From: Chromobacterium fluminis
Lineage (GTDB): Bacteria; Pseudomonadota; Gammaproteobacteria; Burkholderiales; Chromobacteriaceae
Reading direction: 5' to 3'
Length of the DNA stretch: 64,000 nucleotides
Assembly (NCBI RefSeq): GCF_011602385.1
Contig: NZ_JAAOMA010000013.1
Location: 1 to 64,000, forward strand
Shown here piece after piece: positions 35,254-43,200 of the stretch. The notes beneath the pieces are model-generated. The model saw nothing but the letters and a program-made list of their open reading frames with translations. It had not been told where the DNA came from and did no database searches. How positions within the stretch are numbered: position 1 is the first letter of the stretch; each line of letters starts with the position of its first letter. A program made the translations under genes and the position numbers.

Positions 35254-35721
35254 ATGCGTCAACTACGCGCTTATATTGCAGCCCTGCTTTTGGCGATGAC
35301 CGCCGTTTCCGCGCAGGCCGCGCCGGCCAGCGTGCCGGTGCGCGACGTGACCGACCAACTGGTGGCGCGCATGGACGGCAAGCCGATGACCGCGGACATG
35401 CTGCGTCGCGCCATCATCGCCGGCGCCGGCAGCAAGGGCTGGGTGGTGGTGGCCGACGGCGAAGGCAAGCTGCTGGCCAGCCTGGACGTGCGCGGCAAGC
35501 ATCAGGCCAAGGTGGCCATCAGCTACGGCGCGGACCGCTACAGCGTCAAATACCTGTCCGCCAACAACCTGAACGTGGAAACCAAGAGCGAGAACAAAAA
35601 CTATAGCGGCGCCGCGGAAAAAGCGCCGGTAGGCACCGTGCTGATCCACCCCAACTACAACCGCTGGGTCTCCATCATGGTGCAAGAGATCCAGGCGTCG
35701 GCCAACCAGATCGCGCCTTGA
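35254..35721 (+). CDS. secreted protein of unknown function inside the APE operon
   Basis: The 155-aa product has a clear signal peptide (residues 1-23, ending VSAQA). The mature protein is small and basic, with MTADMLRRAIIAGAGSKGW and NRWVSIMVQEIQASAN segments and no cysteine or catalytic motif I recognise. AGGAG lies seven bases before the ATG. It sits between two ketosynthase genes, overlaps the second by a few bases, and so is surely in the operon. Similar small secreted proteins occur in betaproteobacteria, but the role is unknown. Confidence 0.85.
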   Translation: MRQLRAYIAALLLAMTAVSAQAAPASVPVRDVTDQLVARMDGKPMTADMLRRAIIAGAGSKGWVVVADGEGKLLASLDVRGKHQAKVAISYGADRYSVKYLSANNLNVETKSENKNYSGAAEKAPVGTVLIHPNYNRWVSIMVQEIQASANQIAP

Positions 35722-35723
35722 AC

Positions 35724-36947
35724 ATGAAGCGTCGCGTCGTCGTCAGCGGCTATGGTCTGGCCAGCCCCATCGGCAACGATGAGGCAACGGCGCTGACGGC
35801 CTTGCGCAACGGCCGCAGCGGCGTCGCCGCGCGGCCGGATTTCGCCGAGCTTGGCATGAACAGCCGGGCGGCCGGCGCGCCGCGCCGCGACGACATCGCC
35901 TTGCCGCCGCGCAAGCTGCAACGCTTCATGGCGGACGCGGCCCTGTACGGCTGGCACGCCGCCCAGCAGGCGATTGCCCATGCGCGGCTGCCGGCTTCCG
36001 TCCTGCAACACCCGCGCACCGGCCTGGTCGTCGGTTCCGGCGTGGGCTCCACGGCCAAGCTGAGCGAGGCGATGGCGATTCTGGCCAGCCGCGGCATTCA
36101 CCGGCTGACGCCTTATTACGTGCCGCAGATCATGGGCAACACCGTATCCGCCAATCTGGCCACCCATCTGGGCGTCCAGGGGCTCAGCCTGGGCGTGACC
36201 TCCGCCTGCGCCACCTCCGCGCACGCCATCGGCTACGCTTTCGAACAGATTCAGTTCGGCAAACAGGATGTGATGCTGGCGGGCGGAGCGGAAGAAGTGA
36301 GCTGGCAATCCGCGGTACTGTTCGACGTGATGGGCGTGCTGGCCGACGGCGACGCGTCGACGCCGGACACCGCGTCTCGTCCTTATCACGCTGACCGAGA
36401 CGGCTTCGTCATCGCCGGCGGCGCGGGCGTGCTGGTGTTGGAGGCGCTGGAACACGCGCTGGCGCGCAAAGCCCCCATCATCGCCGAACTGTCCGGTTAC
36501 GCCGCCTGCAGCGATGGACACAGCATGGTGGCGCCCAGCGGCGCGGGCGCAGAGCGCTGCATGCGGCTGGCGCTGGCGGACGCCGGTTTGGAACGGGTGG
36601 ACTACATCAATACCCACGCCACCGGCACGCCGCAAGGGGACCGCGTCGAAATCGAGGCCGTCCGGGCCGTGTTCGGCGCCGAGGCCGTGCCCGCCTTCTC
36701 CTCCACCAAGGGCCTGACCGGCCACGCGATCGCGGCGGCCGGCGCAATGGAAGCCATCTTCAGCTTGCAGATGATGCGCCACGGCTTTGTCGCCGCCTCG
36801 CCGCAATACGGCGAGCTGGACGATTGCCTGGCCGGTCTGCCGTTCGTTCGGCACGCTCGGCCGGCCCAGTTGGACAGCGTGCTGTGCAACAGCTTTGGTT
36901 TCGGCGGCGCCAACGCCTGTCTGGTGTTCTCCCGCGCGGGGCTTTGA
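35724..36947 (+). CDS. additional beta-ketoacyl synthase at the end of the APE operon
   Basis: The 407-aa FabF/FabB-like protein starts KRRVVVSGYGLASPIG and keeps the triad: Cys in TSACATSAHAIG near residue 153, His in NTHATGTPQGD near 296 and His in GLTGHAIAAAGAME near 332. It is distinct in sequence from the ketosynthases at 31653 and 34011. An in-frame TTG at 35718 exists; the ATG at 35724 is preferred. It is the last gene before a GC-rich hairpin. Whether it initiates or makes the acyl part of the lipid is open. Confidence 0.9.
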   Translation: MKRRVVVSGYGLASPIGNDEATALTALRNGRSGVAARPDFAELGMNSRAAGAPRRDDIALPPRKLQRFMADAALYGWHAAQQAIAHARLPASVLQHPRTGLVVGSGVGSTAKLSEAMAILASRGIHRLTPYYVPQIMGNTVSANLATHLGVQGLSLGVTSACATSAHAIGYAFEQIQFGKQDVMLAGGAEEVSWQSAVLFDVMGVLADGDASTPDTASRPYHADRDGFVIAGGAGVLVLEALEHALARKAPIIAELSGYAACSDGHSMVAPSGAGAERCMRLALADAGLERVDYINTHATGTPQGDRVEIEAVRAVFGAEAVPAFSSTKGLTGHAIAAAGAMEAIFSLQMMRHGFVAASPQYGELDDCLAGLPFVRHARPAQLDSVLCNSFGFGGANACLVFSRAGL

Positions 36948-36955
36948 GGCCCCGC
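36936..36955 (+). terminator. GC-rich hairpin at the APE operon end
   Basis: GCGGGGC pairs with GCCCCGC around TTTGAG and overlaps the stop codon of the last ketosynthase gene. No U-tract follows. The convergent gene ends only 15 nt away, so it may act on both strands. Confidence 0.4.
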
Positions 36956-36962
36956 TTCAGGC

Positions 36963-37394
36963 TTACTTGAGCACCTGCGCCTTCAGCGCCACGCCCGCCA
37001 TCAAGAAGCCGCTGCCGCACATATATTCCTTGGCGTTGCTGATCTCCTCAGACTTGTAATAACTGCGGATATTGACCACGGCGGAGCCGTCTTCCTTGCG
37101 CGCGCGCTCCTGGAACTCCAGCAGCGCGGAAATGAAGGCGCGTTGGCAGGCGGCGGCGTTGTCCTTGCCGAAGCTATTGGTCTTTTTATTGCTCACCCAT
37201 TCGCCCAGCACCTTGCCTTTGCCGCCGCGGGCAAAGCGGAAGGCGATGTTCGGGTCCAGCTTTTCCTTGGCCAGATCGCTGTTCAGCGCGTCTTCGATGG
37301 ACAGCATCAGTTTTTCATCCGCGGCGTGGGCGACGGCGGGCAGCGCCAGCGCGCAGGCCAGCAGCAGAGAGGCGATTCGTTTGTGCAGAGTCAT
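36963..37394 (-). CDS. secreted protein of the family often labelled excinuclease ATPase subunit
   Basis: The 143-aa product has a signal peptide (ends ALPAVAHA). The mature part reads SIEDALNSDLAKEKLDPNIAF, then SNKKTNSFGK, ACQRAFISALLEFQERARKEDGSAVVNI and SYYKSEEISNAKEYMCGSGFLMAGV, with two cysteines that may pair. Databases often label this family as an excinuclease subunit, but a secreted 143-aa protein cannot be UvrA, so I regard that name as wrong. It is convergent with the APE operon. Function unknown. Confidence 0.85.
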   Translation of the reverse strand: MTLHKRIASLLLACALALPAVAHAADEKLMLSIEDALNSDLAKEKLDPNIAFRFARGGKGKVLGEWVSNKKTNSFGKDNAAACQRAFISALLEFQERARKEDGSAVVNIRSYYKSEEISNAKEYMCGSGFLMAGVALKAQVLK

Positions 37395-37592
37395 GGGTTT
37401 GGCGATTCGGCTGTTAAGAGGCTGATGAACGACGCCGGCGGCGCGCCTGCCGCGCCGCCGCGTCGAATCGAGGCCCCGCAGTGTACTCGCGCGCGCAGCC
37501 CATTCCAAAGACAGTATTAACATTGAAACGGCGCGCTTCCGGACGTGGCCTTACTCGCGCGCTGCCGCGGCGTCAGTCCTACGCGGACACTT

Positions 37593-37913
37593 TCAAGGCT
37601 GCGCCTGCAGCGCGTCCAGGCCGTGTTGCAACCACTGCTGCGCCGGTTCCAGCGTCAGATGCAGCACATTGCAGGGGCAGGGCTGTTCCTTGGCCTGCTC
37701 CAGCAGCGCCAATACCGCGCGCAGGCTTTCGTGGCCCTTGCGCAGATCGCGTATGGCGCTGCTCAGGCTTTGCTCGCGGGCGTATAGCCGGCTTTCCAGC
37801 CGTTTCAGCGAGGCCGGCGCCACGCTGTAGAACGAGCGCAATTCGGAGAGCAGCGCATTCAGGGGAAGAGAGGGAGACAGCAGGGCGCGATAGCGCCGGG
37901 TTTGGTGCGTCAT
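37593..37913 (-). CDS. small cytosolic helical protein of unknown function
   Basis: The 106-aa product has no signal peptide or membrane segment. It looks mostly helical, with a charged middle (SLKRLESRLYAREQSLSSAIRDLRKGHESLRAVLALLEQ) and a CPC pair near residue 80. A perfect AGGAG lies seven bases before the ATG. Its leader (37,921-38,071) has a striking set of complementary repeats. I do not recognise the family. Confidence 0.6.
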   Translation of the reverse strand: MTHQTRRYRALLSPSLPLNALLSELRSFYSVAPASLKRLESRLYAREQSLSSAIRDLRKGHESLRAVLALLEQAKEQPCPCNVLHLTLEPAQQWLQHGLDALQAQP

Positions 37914-37920
37914 CGGAAGG

Positions 37921-38071
37921 CTCCTATGGCTGGGCCTGCCCTCGCTGCTACGCGGATTTGGCAGGCGGATGACGAGGGTAGCAGACCGGCCATAGCTCCG
38001 GCAGGCGCACGAATGCGCCTCCCCGCCAGCGCCTGCCTTTGATAAGGCGGGGACTATGGCGAGGCTATGGC
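37921..38071 (-). promoter_or_regulatory. structured leader with competing pairings over the ribosome binding site
   Basis: Read on the minus strand, the heptamer GCCATAG occurs at 38071-38065, 38060-38054 and 37930-37924, and its complement CTATGGC at 37995-37989. Between the second copy and the complement lie two hairpins: CCCCGCC/GGCGGGG (38052-38046 with 38027-38021) and AGGCGCA/TGCGCCT (38020-38003). Pairing with an upstream copy gives a three-way junction. Pairing with the third copy buries the AGGAG (37925-37921) of the gene starting at 37913. It resembles an RNA switch but matches no class I know. Confidence 0.4.
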
Positions 38072-38145
38072 TTTATGAGCTGCTACACCCAAATGCCGCA
38101 GAATGAGGCGGCACGCGGCGATTGTTACTGATTGGGGATGGAGGG

Positions 38146-38523
38146 TCAAGCCAGCGGCTTTGGCGGGGGGCAAGGCCTGCAAGCAGGCGCGGCCGGCGGC
38201 TCCGGAGAGAAGTAGCGCCGCCAGAAAGCTTCGCGGCAGGCGTTGTTGAAGCAGATATGGCCGGGCTGGATGGCGTCGCCGGGCGGCTGGCGGACGACTT
38301 CGTAACGAATCCAGCACTCGGCGCAGGCGGCCTCGGCCGGGTAATCGTCCTGTTCCGTCGTCCGCTGGATCATTGCGCCATCGTCGAAAACATAGGTGGA
38401 CTGCTCTGCAACGACCGTATAGCCCTGATCCGTCCAACGGTTCCGGCTTGAGCCGTCCAGGCGCGCGCGGCGCGGGGAGGGCGCGTTCAGGATGGCGTTG
38501 ACGTAGTTGACCAGATGATTCAT
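38146..38523 (-). CDS. hypothetical protein with two cysteine pairs next to the prophage
   Basis: The 125-aa reading frame (start at 38523) begins NHLVNYVNAILNAPSPRRARL. It contains C-x2-C (ACAECW) and C-x4-C (CFNNAC) near residues 75-95 that could hold a zinc ion, and a proline- and cysteine-rich tail. The ribosome binding site is weak. It is the last host gene before the prophage junction. I do not recognise it, and it could be a remnant. Confidence 0.5.
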   Translation of the reverse strand: MNHLVNYVNAILNAPSPRRARLDGSSRNRWTDQGYTVVAEQSTYVFDDGAMIQRTTEQDDYPAEAACAECWIRYEVVRQPPGDAIQPGHICFNNACREAFWRRYFSPEPPAAPACRPCPPPKPLA

Positions 38524-38599
38524 GCGGCTGCGGCTTGGACAGGTGCGGAAGGCTGTAATGGTAGGCGCAAACGGAGCGGGGGAGAAGCGGAAGAACAAA

Positions 38600-38627
38600 A
38601 CAAAAAAGCCCTGATGGCTCAGGGCTT
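38600..38627 (-). terminator. terminator of the tRNA-Ser gene
   Basis: AAGCCCTGA pairs with TCAGGGCTT around a 4-nt loop (38606-38627). On the minus strand the stem is followed by TTTTGTTTTG. It lies 13 nt beyond the tRNA-Ser 3' end, in the direction of the tRNA. Confidence 0.85.
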
Positions 38628-38639
38628 CAATGTCTGGTC

Positions 38640-38700
<61 letters not shown>

Positions 38701-38863
38701 GATTGTTTTGCTATAATTGTATTAAAATCAACGACTTGCGCCTTTTGCCTACACGCAAGTTACGGCACGCTGCGTCACAGTACTGCTCAGCACAACTGCG
38801 CTGAGGCGCGGTTTCGTCACATTTGCTGTTTTCCTCAAAAGTGCGCGGTACAAATCCGCCACA
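38701..38863. other. gene-free prophage end next to the attachment site
   Basis: These 163 nt are AT-rich near the junction and hold the inverted repeat ACTTGCG (38734-38740)/CGCAAGT (38754-38760), which could be an integrase arm site or a weak terminator for the last phage gene. TATAAT occurs at 38711-38716 on the + strand without a good -35. I see no gene. Confidence 0.4.
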
Positions 38864-39196
38864 TCAAAATGGCTTGGCCGGCCTGCCGTCCATAACCACT
38901 CTATAGCGTTCCTTGATCGCGTCTTGAAGCAATGGCACATCTGCCATTCGCGTCTCACCAGCCAGCCCCAGCTGGCGGTATCGTCTCATCACCCCATCCA
39001 GGTCAGATATCAGCATCAGCATCCACGTAGCCAACTCAAGCTGCCGGTCATCGGCAGGGAACAGGTCGCCGCATAGCGGCTCAACGCCGCGAAACGATGC
39101 GACGATCCGCGCGCCCTGGCCGAGGGTTAAGGTTTTGCTCCGGCCCAGGTGGTCAAACGCGATTGCCGCGCGTTCAAGAATCTCTTCGGGGGGCAT
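38864..39196 (-). CDS. phage protein of unknown function
   Basis: The 110-aa product (PPEEILERAAIAFDHLG...) is mostly helical, with no membrane segment or known motif. It is the last phage gene before the attachment site. Its start codon lies inside an 11-bp inverted repeat, and no ribosome binding site is evident outside it. Codon use fits the rest of the prophage. Confidence 0.6.
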   Translation of the reverse strand: MPPEEILERAAIAFDHLGRSKTLTLGQGARIVASFRGVEPLCGDLFPADDRQLELATWMLMLISDLDGVMRRYRQLGLAGETRMADVPLLQDAIKERYRVVMDGRPAKPF

Positions 39197-39228
39197 GCTG
39201 GAATCCGGTTGTGTCCAGATTCCAGCAT
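39195..39228. repeat. 11-bp perfect inverted repeat over a start codon
   Basis: ATGCTGGAATC (39195-39205) is the exact complement of GATTCCAGCAT (39218-39228), with a 12-nt loop. The arm at 39195 includes the start codon of the gene at 39196 on the minus strand. No T-run follows, so it looks more like an operator or a translational hairpin than a terminator. Confidence 0.6.
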
Positions 39229-39233
39229 AGACA

Positions 39234-39743
39234 TCACTCGACGCCGATGCGGTCGCCGGCCAGAATCACCTGGCAGGTGCCGAGTCCTTTTGCAGCTTTG
39301 TCGGAGTCGCTGGCGATTGAGTACTGCTCAATCCCAAATCGCTCAAGAGCTGCTGCAAGTTTTTCTCGCTGCGCTCCAGAAAATTCGGCGCTTGCTTCTC
39401 CATCACGCTGGCCGGCGCCGGAGGAAGTTTCGGGCAGATTTCCGCCGCCGGCGGGGCGCTGGTCGCGCAGCCGGAGCTGAGCGCGCAGACGAGCAATAGA
39501 ACCCTGCAATTCAACTTTTCCATTCTCAAGTTCCTCCTGATAAGCGGCCGCGGCCGCGTTGTCGCTGCGAGCTGTTTTTTGCTCAGTGGCCCTGGCCGCT
39601 TTCTCTCCTGCCGCCTCCCGCTCCGACGCCTCGGCGCGCTGTGCTGCTGTGTCACGCTCGGCCAGCGCCGACCGGTAATGCCAGCCGGCGAAAAGTAAAA
39701 CGGCGGCCAATAGCAAGGCCGCCGCAGCTTTGATCCAATTCAT
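39234..39743 (-). CDS. Rz-like i-spanin
   Basis: The 169-aa protein has one N-terminal membrane anchor (about residues 4-21, KAAAALLLAAVLLFAGWHY) and a long charged coiled-coil domain in the periplasm (AERDTAAQRAEASEREAAGEKAARATEQK). This is the design of Rz proteins, which bridge to the outer-membrane Rz1 lipoprotein and fuse the membranes at the end of lysis. The nested Rz1 frame inside it (39266-39523) makes the call strong. It lies far from the holin and endolysin genes at 51 kb. Confidence 0.88.
   Translation of the reverse strand: MNWIKAAAALLLAAVLLFAGWHYRSALAERDTAAQRAEASEREAAGEKAARATEQKTARSDNAAAAAYQEELENGKVELQGSIARLRAQLRLRDQRPAGGGNLPETSSGAGQRDGEASAEFSGAQREKLAAALERFGIEQYSIASDSDKAAKGLGTCQVILAGDRIGVE
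39266..39523 (-). CDS. Rz1-like o-spanin lipoprotein nested in the Rz gene
   Basis: This 85-aa frame lies wholly inside the Rz gene in another phase. It begins EKLNCRVLLLVCALSSGC: a lipoprotein signal with lipobox LSSGC (Cys 18). The mature part is proline-rich (SAPPAAEICPKLPPAPASV), as in Rz1. It has an out-of-frame longer version upstream to 39655, but the family pattern places the start at 39523. With Rz it spans the periplasm to disrupt the outer membrane. Confidence 0.85.
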   Translation of the reverse strand: MEKLNCRVLLLVCALSSGCATSAPPAAEICPKLPPAPASVMEKQAPNFLERSEKNLQQLLSDLGLSSTQSPATPTKLQKDSAPAR

Positions 39744-39764
39744 GAATAAGCACCTCCATAGAGA

Positions 39765-39784
39765 AAGGCCGGAAGTCCGGCCTT
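39765..39784 (-). terminator. hairpin after the 142-aa moron
   Basis: AAGGCCGG pairs with CCGGCCTT around AAGT. On the minus strand it overlaps the stop of the gene ending at 39783 and is followed by TCTCT, so it is a weak terminator at best. Confidence 0.5.
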
Positions 39785-40211
39785 AAAGGTCTGTCCTGAT
39801 CCACAGCCACGCACCGGGCGGCCGGTTGCTCTTTGGCATGAGCATCAGGTCAAGGTGATAGCCGCTGTAACCGCCAGTCAGCGTCAGGGCAGGGCGTGCG
39901 ATGGTGCGGCCCTCGTACTGCAATCCCACTATCTGAGGGCTGGCGCCTACATGCCACCGGCCTGCTGTCTGCCAGCGCGGGCCGAATGCGACAACATGCT
40001 CAACCGAGCCGTTCAGCCGGTGCTGCATGTATGCCGCGCCAAGTTCCGGCCCATCTTGCAGCCGTATGTTGAGCGCCACGCCGGCGCCAGGGTCTGCAAT
40101 GCTTCCGCCTTGCTGCCATCTGGTTGTGGCCGCGATAAGGCTCGGAGTGATTTCGACAGCATGCGCAGATGCTGCAAATACGATCGGCAATAGAAAAGCC
40201 AGAGGCTTCAT
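39783..40211 (-). CDS. secreted beta-strand-rich protein, likely outer-membrane moron
   Basis: The 142-aa product has a signal peptide (KPLAFLLPIVFAASAHA). The mature part alternates hydrophobic and polar residues in short segments (ALNIRLQDGPELGAAYM, VVAFGPRWQTAGRWHVGASPQIVGLQYEG, LTGGYSGYHLDLMLM) and ends in Trp-rich WLWIRTDL, which suggests a small beta-barrel. It is not needed for the particle and lies between the tail-tip and spanin genes, a common place for lysogenic-conversion genes. Exact function unknown. Confidence 0.65.
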   Translation of the reverse strand: MKPLAFLLPIVFAASAHAVEITPSLIAATTRWQQGGSIADPGAGVALNIRLQDGPELGAAYMQHRLNGSVEHVVAFGPRWQTAGRWHVGASPQIVGLQYEGRTIARPALTLTGGYSGYHLDLMLMPKSNRPPGAWLWIRTDL

Positions 40212-40253
40212 GAGAGTCTCCTATCAAAGGGTGCTGCTGTTGGGAAAAAAGGG

Positions 40254-43200
40254 TCAGACCCGAACAAGCTTCCAGTCGATGCGGGTGATGTTGATCACCC
40301 CGCCTGACGTGCCAGCGCCGTTCCATGTGAACTTGATGTACATCCGGTTATCGATTGGGCTGTTCGCGGCTCCGGCAAGCAAGCCGTCACCGTGCACGAC
40401 TTCGACCGATGTGTAACCCATCGCCCCGCCGGACTGGCTGTTGCCGCCGGCGATAGTGGCAGAGGCTTGGAACATGTCGGACGAAGCAGTTGACCAGCCG
40501 CTGGGCAAGTTCACGCCGGTATCGATAAAGGTGGTCCACGTCCCACTACCACCAACCCAGCCTGAGTTCACCCATGCAACGCCGCTGGCGCGAACGTCCG
40601 GAGCAGATACGATGGTGCGGGCGAAATAGCCCGAGCCGTCGAAGTTGATCTGCACCGCGCCGGGGACAAACATCATTGCAGGACTACGGCTTGGGTCGAG
40701 GTTGAAATACTTCTGCCGGTCATTGGAATACATGATCCCGGCAGTCACTTCCCCGATGTTGGCCGTGATCGCGGACAACTGACCGACCGCCATGTCACTG
40801 GCGGCGACCTGCGACTTTCTCGCCAAGCTTCCCAGTCCGGCCACTCGGTTAACGTCGAGATTCTGGCCAGCGCCGAAAATGATGTTGCCCGCAGTGTCCT
40901 TGATTGTAAGGCCGCGCGAATCGATGTGATTGGCCGTGATCGCACCGGCCTGGACCTTGTCGCCGGTGATGCTATTGGCGGCAAGGCGGTCGCCGGTCAA
41001 CGATCCCACGACGATGTGAGTCGCAGTAATCTGGTTGGCTGCGATCTTGTCCGCCGTGACCGCATTGGCCGCCACTTTATCGGTTGTGATTGCTCCATTT
41101 TCGATTAAGGTTGACCCTGAGACACGAGTAACTGAGATCAAGCCAATCACATAGCTACCCGATGTGATGGAGTGCTTGATCCTGATCTGGCCCCAGTTAA
41201 ATGTGATACTCCTCGGTATTTTCACTGTACTAGAAAATGTCCGATTCCCACTTTGAGACATGGTGAGGTAAACATCATTACCACCACCGTCGAATGACCA
41301 CCAACTGACTCCAGGCATATGTAACATCACCGCTATGCCGCCTTGAGCCGAATTACCATATATTTCGACCTCTAGGCGATAGGTCGCATCGGGTTCGAGA
41401 ACGAATTTATTGCTAATAGATTCATTTTGCGAACCGACTTCTAAACGAAGTCTGCGCGTGCTACGTGCCCAGCCGGCAGCAGTATCAACTTCTATTAAGT
41501 TGCCTGGCCGTCCCCACCAATCAAGCTGGTAATAATTTGGATCGGGTATCAAACTTTCGCCAGGATTAATTAGCAGTTGATCTGCGGTGATCACGAACTG
41601 GGAAACCGTACCGTCATTGAATGCTTGAATGCCTGCCAGCTTCTGCCGTCCGTCACTTTGCGCAGCGCCCAGCACCACCCCCCACTTACTGGAGACCTTG
41701 CCGTCCAGCGTCGCCTGGGCTTGCTGGATCTGGGTAACGCTTGCCTCGGTGGTGCCGACACGAGCATTGACGGTTTCAACATTGCTGGAGAGCGCTTGGC
41801 TCTTGTCTGCAAGTGTGGTCAGCCGCTCGTCAACAGTGGCTTTGTTGCCGGCGAACTCGGACCGCAGCGACGTCAGGTCGCTGGCCGCGGCCTTGTCGTT
41901 CATCGCGGCTTCAACCCAGCTCACCCGCGTCAGCGCGCTGTCGACGTTGGTCTGAAGCAGTGAGCCGAGCGCATTGTTACCGAGTCCCATGGGGCTGCCA
42001 TTGAGCCAGTCAAACTTCAGCTCTACGCGCGAAGCCGGATCGTTGAATATTTTTCCGGCATACATTTCAAAGCCGCTGCCTTCTCCAACGCCGGCACGGC
42101 CAACAAGCAGGTATGCCGATCTGGATTTGAACGCTGGATTCCCGAAGATGGCTTTGCTGGCGCCGACGCGGTAGAGCGCGTCCGGGAAGCCACTTTTCAG
42201 ACGCCGCGCCCATGCGTCCTCGTCCGTATAGACGAATACGGAAGTTCCTGTAGGCACAGCATTGAGCCAGTTTGCTGCGGCCTGGGCAGACTCGTCAGAC
42301 TGAAAATCAAATTTGGCCGACGCCACGACGTTTCCCGCTTCATTGATCGTCGCTAGCGTGTAGCCCAGGCCGCCGGCCAAGACCTTCACATCATCGACCC
42401 ACAGGCCGCTATCACGCTGCGGATCGTTGAATCCGCTGGAGCGCAACAGCATGCGTCGGCGCTGGCCGACGGCTGCTTGCAGCTTTTGGACCGTGGTCGC
42501 GCTGGCGGACTCATTCGCCTTTACAAGTGCCTGGTTTGCTGTGCTGACAGCGCTGTTTAGCGGGCCTTGAACATCACCAGCTAACTGCGCCAGCTTGACC
42601 TGGCCGACCAGCTTTTCAACAGACAGACCAGACACCTGGGCATCGCCCAGTTGTCCGGTGATCTTCAGCGCGTTGATTGCATCGATCTGCCAGTCCTTCA
42701 GCGTCCCGACCACTTTCGAAGCGTCGATGGCTTTGATCATCTCGGCTTCAATCTCGCCTGGCTTGATGCCGCCGGCGACCGATACCGGCGTAACGGCGAC
42801 CTCGCTGGAGATATTGAGCCCATCCTTTCCGAAGCTATCGTATGCCGCGGCTTTGACATAGTAGGTGGTGCCAGCGGCAAGTTCGGCGCCAGACCACAGC
42901 TTATACAGGGTGGTGAAGAAGTCCGGCCCGTCATAGACCAGGCAGTCGTCAGCAGGCGAAAAGCCCGACGTGGCCGACATCCAGATCCGGATGCCGGTAA
43001 TGTCCGTGTCGGCAGGCTGATTGCATGAGAAAAATGCGGACTTGAAGCCCGGGTTCACCGAGACGCCGGTCAGCACCGCCGGCACTGGGTTGGATGCAAC
43101 CAAGGTTGCCCAGTTGCCCGAGGCACCGGTCTGGCTGGTGGCGCGCACGCGGAAGACGAGCTGACGCCATGGCCCGCCATCGGCCTTGCCATCCTCCCAG

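Noticed and set aside
36963..37394. Annotation as excinuclease ATPase subunit
   Set aside because: The product is a 143-aa secreted protein without P-loop or zinc fingers; the common label looks like a carried-over error.
40240..40256. Terminator after the J-like gene
   Set aside because: GGGTC/GACCC has no room for a loop; only a short GGGT/ACCC stem is possible, though six T follow. Too weak to call.
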